Positions 53,510 through 62,171 of a stretch of 64,000 nt of DNA are shown one piece after another. The DNA is taken from NCBI RefSeq assembly GCF_032930845.1, contig NZ_CP136758.1:186001-250000 (forward strand), in the 5' to 3' direction. The translations under genes were made by a program, and so were the position numbers. The stretch comes from Parvularcula sp. LCG005 (GTDB lineage: Bacteria > Pseudomonadota > Alphaproteobacteria > Caulobacterales > Parvularculaceae). How positions within the stretch are numbered: the first letter of the stretch is position 1; each line of letters starts with the position of its first letter. The notes below the pieces were generated by a model that was not told the DNA's origin, did not search any database, and saw nothing but the letters and a program-made list of their open reading frames with translations.

Positions 53510-54942
53510 GCAGCAATGTCGCCGAATACACCGTTTCGGAACTGTCCAGCCGCGTCCAGCGAACGATCGAAGATTCGTTTGGTTATGTGCGGGTGAAGGG
53601 CGAGTTGGGTCGCGTCACAAAAGCCGGTTCTGGCCACGTCTATCTGGATTTGAAGGATGACCGCGCCAGCCTTTCTGCTGTCGCCTGGAAGGGTGTGGCC
53701 GCGAAATTTGCGATCCGTCCGGAGCAAGGGATGGAGGTTGTGGTGACCGGCCGCATGACCACCTTCCCCGGGCAGTCCAAATATCAGCTGATCATCGATA
53801 CGCTTGAGCCGGCAGGCGAGGGGGCCCTGATGGCCCTTCTTGAGGCCCGGAAGAAAGCGCTGGCTGCGGAGGGGCTGTTTGATCCGTCCCGCAAGCGGCC
53901 GCTGCCGTTTTTACCGCGAGTGATTGGTGTGGTGACGTCGCCATCGGGTGCCGTCATTCGGGATATCCTGCACCGGCTGCGGGACAGGTTTCCGTCCCAC
54001 GTGCTCGTCTGGCCGACCCTGGTCCAGGGTGACAAGGCGCCGGCGCAGATCATCGCCGGTATCGAAGGTTTCAACCGTCTTCCTACGGATGGATCAGTAC
54101 CTCGTCCAGACGTTCTGATCGTGGCGCGGGGCGGCGGGTCGCTGGAGGACCTCTGGTGTTTCAACGATGAGGCCGTGGCGCGTGCCGCTGCTGCCAGCGA
54201 GATTCCGCTGATCTCCGCTGTGGGTCACGAGACCGACACGACACTAATTGATTTCGTCGCCGATCGCCGCGCACCGACGCCAACCGCTGCGGCGGAAATG
54301 GCCGTGCCCGTTCGCATGGAGCTGCTGCAGGATCTGGCAACGAAGGAGAGCCGGCTGTCGGGCGCTACCATGCGTCTGGCGGACCGCCGCCTGCTGGCCC
54401 TGACGGCGGCATCGCGCGGCCTTGGACGGCCGGAAGGCTTGTTGCAGACGGCCGAACAAAGATTTGACCGTGCGGCGGAACGTCTGTCCGGCGCTCTCGT
54501 GCAGAAGGTCGATAGAGCCACTGCGCGCCTCTCCGCAGCTCACATGGCCTTCACGCCGCGGCGAATGGTGCAGATGACCCGGCATGCGGAGGAGCGCCTT
54601 GGCGACCGTGTGCGGCGGATGGGGCGGACACTCGATATCGTGCTGCGTCGCCGACAGCAGGAACTGTCCGATCAGGGGCGGCTTCTCGAAAGCTATTCCT
54701 ATCGCAGCGTGCTGGATCGTGGGTTCGCGCTCGTGCTCGATAATCAGGGGCACGTCCTGCGTCGGGCGGAAAATGCCGTGGCTGGCGCCAGCGGCACTAT
54801 TCGCTTTGCCGATGGTGAACGCGCGGTTCAATTTGGCCCGGGCAGCACGCCGCCACAGCAATCCACCGCAAAGCCAACGCCTCCTAAAAAACAACCGGCC
54901 AAGAAGCCGACGCCGAAAGCCCAAGGGGGGCTGTTCGACTAG
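53506..54942 (+). CDS. xseA: Exodeoxyribonuclease VII large subunit
   Basis: 478 residues. N-terminal OB fold ('VRVKGELGRVTKAGSGHVYLDLKD', quoted in parts), then the core with 'GVVTSPSGAVIRDI', 'LIVARGGGSLEDLW' and 'ISAVGHETDTTLIDFVAD', and a coiled C-terminal part with a Lys/Pro-rich tail. XseA and XseB degrade single-stranded DNA; xseB is not adjacent. The ATGA start overlaps the glnD stop. Confidence 0.95.
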   Translation: MSSNVAEYTVSELSSRVQRTIEDSFGYVRVKGELGRVTKAGSGHVYLDLKDDRASLSAVAWKGVAAKFAIRPEQGMEVVVTGRMTTFPGQSKYQLIIDTLEPAGEGALMALLEARKKALAAEGLFDPSRKRPLPFLPRVIGVVTSPSGAVIRDILHRLRDRFPSHVLVWPTLVQGDKAPAQIIAGIEGFNRLPTDGSVPRPDVLIVARGGGSLEDLWCFNDEAVARAAAASEIPLISAVGHETDTTLIDFVADRRAPTPTAAAEMAVPVRMELLQDLATKESRLSGATMRLADRRLLALTAASRGLGRPEGLLQTAEQRFDRAAERLSGALVQKVDRATARLSAAHMAFTPRRMVQMTRHAEERLGDRVRRMGRTLDIVLRRRQQELSDQGRLLESYSYRSVLDRGFALVLDNQGHVLRRAENAVAGASGTIRFADGERAVQFGPGSTPPQQSTAKPTPPKKQPAKKPTPKAQGGLFD

Positions 54943-54952
54943 GTGTCGTGGC

Positions 54953-55936
54953 TCACGGGATTGTAACTAACTCGACACGCCGGTTTTTCTCCCGTCCGGC
55001 TGCCGTGGCATTTGAGGCGACGGGCGCAGCGGGGCCCACGCCTTCCGCAACCAGGCGATCGGGCGAAATGCCGTGCTTCTGGATCAGGGCCTGGACAACG
55101 CTCCGGGCACGACGTTCCGACAGGATCTGGTTCTGCCGCATGCTGCCCGACGTGTCCGTATGCCCCACGACCATCAGGCGCACGGTGGGTGTCGCTTTCA
55201 GATAGTCGGCGATCTCACGCACCTGCCGCGCCGAAGTGGGGGCCATGACATCGCTGCTGACCGCAAAGTCGATGTCATAAAGCGGCACGCGACCCTCCAG
55301 GTCGAGCTGCTCGGAGATCTGCACCGCGCTCAACCCGCCGAAGCGCAGGGCCAGAGGCAGATCCTCCTCGACGATTCTAATCGCGGCGTACGGCATCATC
55401 GGCCGTGTCGGCGTCGCCTTCGTCTCAATCGCAAAGATGCTGATCCAGATATCGCCTTCCGCTCGCTCTTTATGCATCAGGGCATAGGTGTTGCTTGACC
55501 ACTGGCTCGGGATGCCGGGCACGTCGCCGGCGGCGGCGGCCCAGAAGGCAGGCGCGCTGCCGCAATCTTCGGCACGGCAGTAAAAGAGGGTCGAGAACCC
55601 CTGGTCCTCAAGCGCTGACTGGTAGCTGCGCACGACATCAAGAGCCGAGCGCTCGGTTGGTCCTTCATAGCGAAACGAATTTGCTGTCCCGCTCACCTCC
55701 ACCATGTGTGGCTTGGGATCGACCCTATTGCCGGTCGGCATCGCCTCCTTGGGCATGGCCGCACGATAATCCTTCTGCACCTTCTGATAGGTCAGGATCG
55801 AGCCGTCATACCGTTCAATCAGCGTGTGATCGCTGGCACCCCGGACGTCCTGGGCCATCGCGGTGGAGCCGAAGACGGCATTCCCAAGGGTCAGGATCAG
55901 GAAGGGGACGAGAGCGGGCAGGGGGCCTGTGGGCAT
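54953..55936 (-). CDS. OmpA-family protein with DUF4892-like N-terminal domain
   Basis: 327 residues. Signal peptide (cleavage near TAMAQD), N-terminal domain (about 30-205) with 'FSTLFYCRAEDCG' carrying two Cys, and C-terminal OmpA domain ('VGHTDTSGSMRQNQILSERRAR'). The N-domain resembles DUF4892, seen fused to OmpA domains in proteobacteria. Likely outer-membrane or periplasmic and bound to peptidoglycan. It is convergent with xseA, with 10 bases between stops. Confidence 0.82.
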   Translation of the reverse strand: MPTGPLPALVPFLILTLGNAVFGSTAMAQDVRGASDHTLIERYDGSILTYQKVQKDYRAAMPKEAMPTGNRVDPKPHMVEVSGTANSFRYEGPTERSALDVVRSYQSALEDQGFSTLFYCRAEDCGSAPAFWAAAAGDVPGIPSQWSSNTYALMHKERAEGDIWISIFAIETKATPTRPMMPYAAIRIVEEDLPLALRFGGLSAVQISEQLDLEGRVPLYDIDFAVSSDVMAPTSARQVREIADYLKATPTVRLMVVGHTDTSGSMRQNQILSERRARSVVQALIQKHGISPDRLVAEGVGPAAPVASNATAAGREKNRRVELVTIP

Positions 55937-56116
55937 TCTTTTCCTCTCAGGTCACGAGCTGGGACGCGGAACGGCCTCGTCATAGGGGGGCTTGAGGCGC
56001 TAGAGAAGGGGCCCAGGACCGCTTGGTCAAAAGAGGCTGAATAACCATTGACGTGCACGCCTCAGCCCCGTAGAGACCCGCCTCTCCTACTCATTCCTTC
56101 TCAGAAGAGATCCGAC

Positions 56117-56242
56117 ATGAAAGTCCGCAGCTCGCTGAAATCGCTGAAAAACCGGCACGCTGACTGCCGCGTTGTTCGCCGTAAAGGCCGCATCTACGTT
56201 ATCAACAAGACCCAGCCTCGTTTTAAAGCGCGGCAAGGTTGA
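56117..56242 (+). CDS. rpmJ: Ribosomal protein bL36 (zinc-less type)
   Basis: 41 residues: starts [20 protein letters not shown] and ends with a Lys/Arg-rich tail. It is the longer 41-residue bL36 form with one Cys left, lacking the Cys3-His zinc ligands. It sits in the large ribosomal subunit. The AGAAGAGATC stretch before the ATG can serve as RBS. Confidence 0.93.
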   Translation: MKVRSSLKSLKNRHADCRVVRRKGRIYVINKTQPRFKARQG

Positions 56243-56288
56243 GCTCTACGCCGTTGTTGCGGCGCAGAACTTGCGATAGCATCCGCCT

Positions 56289-56828
56289 ATGCGGATGATG
56301 CTTCTTACCATACTGTTGGTCTGCGCGCCCGGTTTCGCGGCGGCGGATCAGTATGATTCCCGGTTGGAACCCCTTTTCGATGACCTTCGGTCCGGAGAGG
56401 GCGATCCCGATACCATCGTCTCCGACATCCAGTCGATCTGGCTGACAGCCCCCGAAGCGGGGCTGAACGTGCTTGTGGAACGCGTTGTGTCCGCCATGGA
56501 GGCGGGCGACAATGCCTCCGCCGCCGTCCTGATCGGCCACCTGACGGGGTTGGCCCCGCATTACGCCGAGGGCTGGGTCATGAAAGGGCATCTGGCGATG
56601 CTCGAAGAGGACCGGGTCACCGCCACCATCGCCTTCCAAAAAGCCATTGCGTTGGAGCCGCGTCATTTTTATGCGCTGGAAATGCTGGGCGATCTGGCGC
56701 TGATGTCCGGTCATGATGATCGCGCTTTTGGTCGGTACCGCGAGGCGCTCGACATCAATCCCTATCTTGAAAATGCGCGGTCGCAGATGAACCAGCTTCG
56801 CCGCCAGATGAGCGGGCAGGAGATCTGA
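56289..56828 (+). CDS. Small secreted TPR protein
   Basis: 179 residues with a signal peptide (MRMMLLTILLVCAPGFAAA) and tetratricopeptide helices (about 70-165; 'AFQKAIALEPRHFYALEMLG' and 'RYREALDINPYLENAR'). Periplasmic, partner unknown. The next gene follows after 4 bases, so the pair is probably cotranscribed. Confidence 0.75.
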   Translation: MRMMLLTILLVCAPGFAAADQYDSRLEPLFDDLRSGEGDPDTIVSDIQSIWLTAPEAGLNVLVERVVSAMEAGDNASAAVLIGHLTGLAPHYAEGWVMKGHLAMLEEDRVTATIAFQKAIALEPRHFYALEMLGDLALMSGHDDRAFGRYREALDINPYLENARSQMNQLRRQMSGQEI

Positions 56829-56832
56829 GCCG

Positions 56833-57339
56833 ATGATGGCAGTTTTCACGCTGTTATTCGTTGGAGTCCTGATCCTGGCCATCATTCGCGAATTTCGCAC
56901 CCGACTTGATGACAAGGGCAAACCGGCGGGGTTTGGCCAGGGACAACCGCGCCTCACTGAAAATCTGACGGATCCGGCCGAGGCCGCGGCCGTCCTTCTG
57001 GTGCAGACGGTGGCCTATCGCGGTCACCTCAACGTTGCCCATAAGGAACGGGTTGAGGAGCTGATGCAGGGTGCATTCGGCGTCACCGAAGAAGAAGCCA
57101 AGGGCCTGTTCTCCTTTGGCCGTATGGCGGTGGGCCAGCTGGGCGATGCCGAACCTTCAGCCAGGCGTCTCGTCCGCCCCATTGCTGCAAACTGCACGTT
57201 GGACGAACAGCGCGACCTGATCCGCATGATGGAAGTGTTGTCCACGCTGGATGGGCGGCCAACGGGGCCCCAGTCCCAATTGATCGCCACCGTATCGCGC
57301 GCCCTGCGCCTTGGCGGCATGCACGGCAGCGTCCACTAG
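56833..57339 (+). CDS. TerB-like domain protein with membrane anchor
   Basis: 168 residues. An N-terminal membrane helix (about 3-19) is followed by a helical TerB/tellurite-resistance-like domain ('LLVQTVAYRGHLNVAHKERVEELM', quoted in part, and 'TLDEQRDLIRMMEVLSTLDG'). The function of this family is unknown. It overlaps the end of the convergent metallo-beta-lactamase gene by 4 bases. Confidence 0.75.
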   Translation: MMAVFTLLFVGVLILAIIREFRTRLDDKGKPAGFGQGQPRLTENLTDPAEAAAVLLVQTVAYRGHLNVAHKERVEELMQGAFGVTEEEAKGLFSFGRMAVGQLGDAEPSARRLVRPIAANCTLDEQRDLIRMMEVLSTLDGRPTGPQSQLIATVSRALRLGGMHGSVH

Positions 57340-58208
57340 GACGAAGTGTACAGACCGTTTTTCACTTTGACCCGCCCGGCCCGGACATGCCGTTCAAGAT
57401 GCGCCCTCACATTCAGGCCCGCCGCCATATGCAGATGCGCCGGCGTATCGGCGTAGACGGTCTTCACAATATCCGGAATTGACCGCCCAACCGCCGCTGC
57501 CAGGATGCTGGCATCGCGCATTTGCCGATGGGCAGCTACCGCCTGAACAAACGGCATCGGATCATCAATCGGCGCGCCATGGGTGGGATAATATCGATGA
57601 TCCGCTCGCGCCAGCAGCAGGTCCAGCGACGCAAGATAATCGTCCATATTCCCGTCCGGCGGTGCAACGACAGTGGTCGACCAGCCCATGATATGATCGC
57701 CGGTGAACAGGGCGCGCTCCTCCCGCAGGGCATAGCAGAGATGATTGTCCGTGTGCCCTGGCGTATGGACGGCCTCTATCGTCCAGCCCGGCCCCTCTAT
57801 CGTATCGCCCGCGGACAGCATCCGATCTGGCGCAAAGCAAAAATCTGCCCCTTCATCCAGGGCCGGGGGCGCTTCCTCTACGGTGGAACTGTGAGCCCCA
57901 AAGGCGCAGACGGTGGCGCCGGTCAGCGCTTTCAGCTTCGCCGTGCCGCCGCTGTGATCGAGATGCGTGTGGGTGATGAGGATGTGCGTAATCGGGCCGG
58001 GCGCGCAATCAACAACCCGTCCGATATGGATGGCATCATCCGGCCCCGGATCAATGACTGCAACACCTCGATGGTCGCCGACCAGATAGGTCCCGCTGCC
58101 GGTGAAGGTGTAGGGGCCGGGGTTCTTGGCAATTACCCGTCCCACCCGATCCGACAGGCGGGCGAGGCGCCCATAGTCGAAGGGAAATGAGTGCACGAAC
58201 GGAATCAC
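57336..58208 (-). CDS. Metallo-beta-lactamase fold hydrolase
   Basis: 290 residues. The metal motif THTHLDHSGG lies near residue 90, with further His/Asp at 'VHTPGHTDNH' and 'FTGDHIMG' and a final 'YPTHGAPI'. The LACTB2-like C-terminal helix block 'MRDASILAAAVGRS' and 'HLERHVRAGRV' suggests the MBL-fold nuclease/hydrolase family. The GTG start overlaps the stop of the upstream ATP-grasp-like gene (GTGA), so translation is coupled. Confidence 0.88.
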   Translation of the reverse strand: MIPFVHSFPFDYGRLARLSDRVGRVIAKNPGPYTFTGSGTYLVGDHRGVAVIDPGPDDAIHIGRVVDCAPGPITHILITHTHLDHSGGTAKLKALTGATVCAFGAHSSTVEEAPPALDEGADFCFAPDRMLSAGDTIEGPGWTIEAVHTPGHTDNHLCYALREERALFTGDHIMGWSTTVVAPPDGNMDDYLASLDLLLARADHRYYPTHGAPIDDPMPFVQAVAAHRQMRDASILAAAVGRSIPDIVKTVYADTPAHLHMAAGLNVRAHLERHVRAGRVKVKNGLYTSS

Positions 58209-59152
58209 AACGTCGGCCGCCGTCCCAACCGCTCGTCGACCATGCGGCGAAAATCCGCCGCCAGCCTCTGCATGGCAGGGCGCTTTTTCAACTGCTCCAT
58301 GGCGATGGGAGGCCCCATATCGGTCTTGTTCACGTCGACGATATAAAGTCCGCCATCATGCCGGTCGCGCAGGATGTCCATGCCGCCGAACTCCAGTCCC
58401 ATTCGCCCGGCAAAACGGATGATCTGTGCTTGCTCTGTTTCGCTGAAGCATTCCGTGGGTGTCGACAGGCTGACCTGGTCATTGTCATTGGAGAAACGGA
58501 TGGCGCCATGGCGGCGTTTGATGAAAACGACGGAGAGGCGGGATCCCACCACATAGGTGCGATAATCTGTATAGGACACGCCATCATCGGTGGCATCGAC
58601 CAGCCGCTGATACACCATGCCTGGTGCCGCTGCTGCCAGGGGGCCCATCTCAATGCGGCCATCGTGACAGCCATTTCTTTCTGACTTCACGACCATGGGG
58701 CCAGCATGATTCAACGGGTCGACCGCCAGGGAGTAGCCAAACACCTCTTCAAAGTGCCCGGCGACAAGGCTCTTGCGGATGTCAGTGCAGCGACCATTGA
58801 TGGTGCCGTCGGGGTGACTGACCGGGCTGGTCTCGCAATCCTCGAAATAGAACAGCAGATCGGCATCTTCGGGATCATCCACAATGTCGATCCGGGCCAG
58901 CCGACAGACCGACCAGACCGCATACCAGGGCTGAGGCCGTCGCGGGAGGAAGGCGATGCGGGGATTGTCGCGCAGCAGGAGTTCGCCGGTCAGAATGGCC
59001 CGAACGGGCCGGGTTGCGACGATGGCTGACACTTCACCCAGATAGGAAATGACCCGCGCCACATTGCGCAGGAACCGGACCTCGAGCGGCACGACGTCGC
59101 CGGTCCGATGAATGACGATGGCCCGCCCCTTGAAGCTGAAACTGTTCCACAT
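58205..59152 (-). CDS. ATP-grasp-like protein
   Basis: 315 residues from ATG 59152 (ATG 59179 is an alternative; both have weak RBS). The C-terminal half looks like an ATP-grasp domain: 'PMVVKSERNG', then 'FGGMDILRD..DGGLYIVDVNKTDMGPP' (Asp/Asn metal ligands, about 262-290). The N-terminal half is unlike known families. It might ligate a small substrate; I cannot name it. Coupled to the downstream MBL-fold gene. Confidence 0.6.
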   Translation of the reverse strand: MWNSFSFKGRAIVIHRTGDVVPLEVRFLRNVARVISYLGEVSAIVATRPVRAILTGELLLRDNPRIAFLPRRPQPWYAVWSVCRLARIDIVDDPEDADLLFYFEDCETSPVSHPDGTINGRCTDIRKSLVAGHFEEVFGYSLAVDPLNHAGPMVVKSERNGCHDGRIEMGPLAAAAPGMVYQRLVDATDDGVSYTDYRTYVVGSRLSVVFIKRRHGAIRFSNDNDQVSLSTPTECFSETEQAQIIRFAGRMGLEFGGMDILRDRHDGGLYIVDVNKTDMGPPIAMEQLKKRPAMQRLAADFRRMVDERLGRRPTL

Positions 59153-59247
59153 TGCCCTGGTCCCACAATGCGCCGACATGTCGGCGCCCCGGGTCGCTTT
59201 TGCGCCAGGCGAGGGGGCCTGCCTAGTGAAAACCTCGTGGCAGTCCG

Positions 59248-59670
59248 CTAGTGGCCGGCCATTTCATGCAGCGTGCCGTGAAGGTGGCTCAGATCATAGC
59301 CAGCCTGATCGGCCAGTCGCAGCAGTTCGTGGGGGTCAGCGCCGTCGCGGGCCTGCGCCAGAACCCACAGGGTGATGGAGCGCGTCCCAGACCGGCAATA
59401 GGCAAGCACCTTCTGATGAGCATTGAAGGCCTGCGCCGTCGCGTCGAGGTGGTCCTGCGTGATCCCGTCGCGACCGAGCGGGATATGCGCAAATGAAAGG
59501 CCCGCGGCCTTCGCGGCCGCTTCCACCGCGGCGGCATCCAGCTGTCCCGGCTCTTCGCCATCGGGGCGGTTACAGATGACGGCGTCGTAGCCTTCTGCCG
59601 CGAGTTGCGGGATGTGCTCCAGGGTGATCTGCGGCGCAACAGCGACGGTATCTGTGACATATCTGATCAT
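59248..59670 (-). CDS. TIGR01244/DUF442-type phosphatase-like protein
   Basis: 140 residues. The phosphatase-like loop CRSGTRS (Cys-x5-Arg) lies near residue 92, preceded by 'AEGYDAVICNRPDGEEPGQ', the DUF442 (sulfur transferase/beta-lactamase hydrolase-like) signature. It could handle sulfide/persulfide or act as a dual-specificity phosphatase. Freestanding, without a fused MBL domain. Confidence 0.82.
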   Translation of the reverse strand: MIRYVTDTVAVAPQITLEHIPQLAAEGYDAVICNRPDGEEPGQLDAAAVEAAAKAAGLSFAHIPLGRDGITQDHLDATAQAFNAHQKVLAYCRSGTRSITLWVLAQARDGADPHELLRLADQAGYDLSHLHGTLHEMAGH

Positions 59671-59867
59671 GATGCCTTGCTAGGCCGGCGCGCGCACCGC
59701 CGCAATACCGGATCGCCGCTCGAGCTGATCGGGGAGGGGATGCAGGCGTGAATGGCGCTGCGACCGCCTCATCCGGTCGTCCCGGCCAGCAGGACAAAAT
59801 TGCATTGATTTTGCCCAAAATTACCGTTGCGTCCGCCGTGCCGCTTCTCTATAGCGACGTCCTCCGT

Positions 59868-59942
<75 letters not shown>

Positions 59943-60085
59943 ATTTTTCGTAACATTGTGGTCGCGCGTAATTTGTCGTGATCTTTAATGGTCGCGCCGA
60001 ATTATGCGAACTCGGCCTATTCCCTAGACGTGCGAAATTCCGGCCTTTAAGGCAACTGAAACTGGGTTTCGACAGGGAATTGGTC

Positions 60086-61204
60086 ATGAAAAAAGCGGTT
60101 ATCACCGGCATCACGGGGCAAGACGGGTCGTATCTGGCCGAATTTTTGCTTGAAAAGGGCTATGAAGTTCATGGAGTCAAACGCCGGGCTTCTTCCTTCA
60201 ATACTCAACGTATCGACCATATTTACGAAGATCCGCATAAAAGCCATAAGCGCCTGTTCCTTCACTATGGTGATCTGTCAGACACCTCTAATCTTACCCG
60301 TATCATGAATGATGTCAGGCCAGATGAAGTCTATAATCTGGGCGCACAGTCTCACGTTGCTGTCAGCTTTGAGTCGCCAGAATACACGGCCGATGTCGAC
60401 GGATTAGGGGCGCTACGTCTTCTTGAAGCAATCCGATTTCTCGGACTCGAAAAGACGACTCGTTACTACCAAGCATCGACGTCCGAACTCTACGGTATGG
60501 TGCAGGAGATACCGCAAAAAGAAACGACGCCATTTTATCCGCGTTCCCCCTACGCAGTGGCGAAATTGTACGCGTACTGGATTACAGTCAATTATCGCGA
60601 ATCCTATGGTATGTACGCATGCAATGGTGTGCTGTTCAATCACGAGAGCCCGCGTCGAGGCGAAACCTTCGTGACGCGAAAAATAACCCGAGGACTTGCG
60701 AACATTGCGCAGGGGCTCGAGAGTTGCCTCTATATGGGCAATATGGACGCACTTCGCGACTGGGGGCACGCGCGAGATTACGTCCGTATGCAATGGATGA
60801 TGCTGCAGCAAGAGAAGGCTGAGGATTTTGTAATTGCCACCGGCCGGCAAATTTCGGTCCGTGAGTTTATCAGTATGGCGGCAGGCGAGCTTGGCATACG
60901 ACTTCGTTTTGAGGGAAATGGCGTCGAGGAGAAGGCGACAGTCATTTCAGTTGACGGCGATCACGCGCCCGCGGTCAAAGTCGGCGATCAAATTGTAGCA
61001 GTCGACCCGCGCTACTTTCGTCCAGCTGAAGTCGAAACTTTGCTAGGCGATCCGGCCAAAGCAAAAGAAAAATTGGGCTGGGAGCCCGAAATTTCTGTGG
61101 CTGAGATGTGTAAGGAAATGGTGGCCGCAGATCTACACGATGCCAAGCGACATGCCTTGCTAAAGAAGTATGGTTTTGACGTCCCAATCTCTGGAGAGTT
61201 CTAG
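60086..61204 (+). CDS. gmd: GDP-mannose 4,6-dehydratase
   Basis: 372 residues. Makes GDP-4-keto-6-deoxymannose, first step to GDP-L-fucose. Gly-rich NADP loop GITGQDG (8-14), '[14 protein letters not shown]', active-site Tyr156-x3-Lys160 ('SPYAVAKLY'), and '[19 protein letters not shown]', all Gmd hallmarks. ATG 60086 has AGGGAA upstream; the frame is open further to the left but has no family match there. Base composition is more AT-rich than the genes to the left. fcl begins one base after its stop. Confidence 0.96.
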   Translation: MKKAVITGITGQDGSYLAEFLLEKGYEVHGVKRRASSFNTQRIDHIYEDPHKSHKRLFLHYGDLSDTSNLTRIMNDVRPDEVYNLGAQSHVAVSFESPEYTADVDGLGALRLLEAIRFLGLEKTTRYYQASTSELYGMVQEIPQKETTPFYPRSPYAVAKLYAYWITVNYRESYGMYACNGVLFNHESPRRGETFVTRKITRGLANIAQGLESCLYMGNMDALRDWGHARDYVRMQWMMLQQEKAEDFVIATGRQISVREFISMAAGELGIRLRFEGNGVEEKATVISVDGDHAPAVKVGDQIVAVDPRYFRPAEVETLLGDPAKAKEKLGWEPEISVAEMCKEMVAADLHDAKRHALLKKYGFDVPISGEF

Positions 61205-61205
61205 T

Positions 61206-62171
61206 ATGTCCGTTAACAAGCAAGTTTTTGTCGCTGGACATAGAGGCATGGTTGGCTCTGCTATTTGTCGAAATCTCGAAGGAAGATCCGATGTCAGTGT
61301 CAAGACTATTGGCCGGGAGAGCCTTGATCTGACGAACCAAGCAGAAGTATTTGAATACTTCTCAAAAAACGAGATACATGAGGTCTACCTGGCAGCGGCT
61401 AAAGTAGGCGGTATATACGCCAACAATGTATTTCCAGCCGACTTTATATATCAAAACTTGATGATAGAGGCCAACATTATTCACGCCGCGTATAGCAATG
61501 GCGTTCAACGCCTCTTATTTTTGGGATCGTCTTGTATTTATCCAAAATACGCGGATCAGCCCATGTCGGAAGACAGCCTGCTGACGGGCACTCTTGAGCC
61601 CACCAACGAACCGTACGCAATAGCGAAGATCGCTGGAATAAAGTTGTGCGAGAGCTACAACCGTCAGTATGGAACGGACTTCCGAAGCGTCATGCCGACA
61701 AATCTATACGGACCACGTGACAATTATCACCCGGAAAATTCTCACGTGGTTCCCGCGCTAATTCGGCGGTTTGACCAAGCTAAAAGAACGGGTGCAGATG
61801 TTGTTGCCATTTGGGGTACTGGTTCCCCGATGCGTGAGTTTCTCCATGTGGACGATATGGCAGCCGCGTCAATTCACGTTATGGAACTCGATCGCGATAT
61901 CTATGACGCGAACACCCAGCCCATGCTCTCTCACATCAACGTCGGCACGGGTGAAGATTGCTCGATCTATGACTTAGCTGTATTAATATCCGATGTCGTA
62001 GGCTTTAGCGGGCGCATAGAATTCGATGCGACAAAGCCCGATGGCGCCCCACGCAAGTTGATGAATGTATCTCGACTTAATGCATTGGGGTGGAAGGCTA
62101 AAATTGGTTTGAAGGAGGGGCTAAAGGATGCCTACGCATGGTATCTTCAGAACACGGCAATTCCAAATTAA
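61206..62171 (+). CDS. fcl: GDP-L-fucose synthase
   Basis: 321 residues. Epimerises and reduces the Gmd product to GDP-L-fucose. Seen: '[12 protein letters not shown]' (NADP loop, about 9-20), '[14 protein letters not shown]', Tyr137-x3-Lys141 ('YAIAKIAG'), and '[17 protein letters not shown]'. GGAGAG lies 7 bases before the ATG, inside the gmd end. Convergent with the fusion glycosyltransferase; stops overlap by 4 bases. Confidence 0.96.
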   Translation: MSVNKQVFVAGHRGMVGSAICRNLEGRSDVSVKTIGRESLDLTNQAEVFEYFSKNEIHEVYLAAAKVGGIYANNVFPADFIYQNLMIEANIIHAAYSNGVQRLLFLGSSCIYPKYADQPMSEDSLLTGTLEPTNEPYAIAKIAGIKLCESYNRQYGTDFRSVMPTNLYGPRDNYHPENSHVVPALIRRFDQAKRTGADVVAIWGTGSPMREFLHVDDMAAASIHVMELDRDIYDANTQPMLSHINVGTGEDCSIYDLAVLISDVVGFSGRIEFDATKPDGAPRKLMNVSRLNALGWKAKIGLKEGLKDAYAWYLQNTAIPN

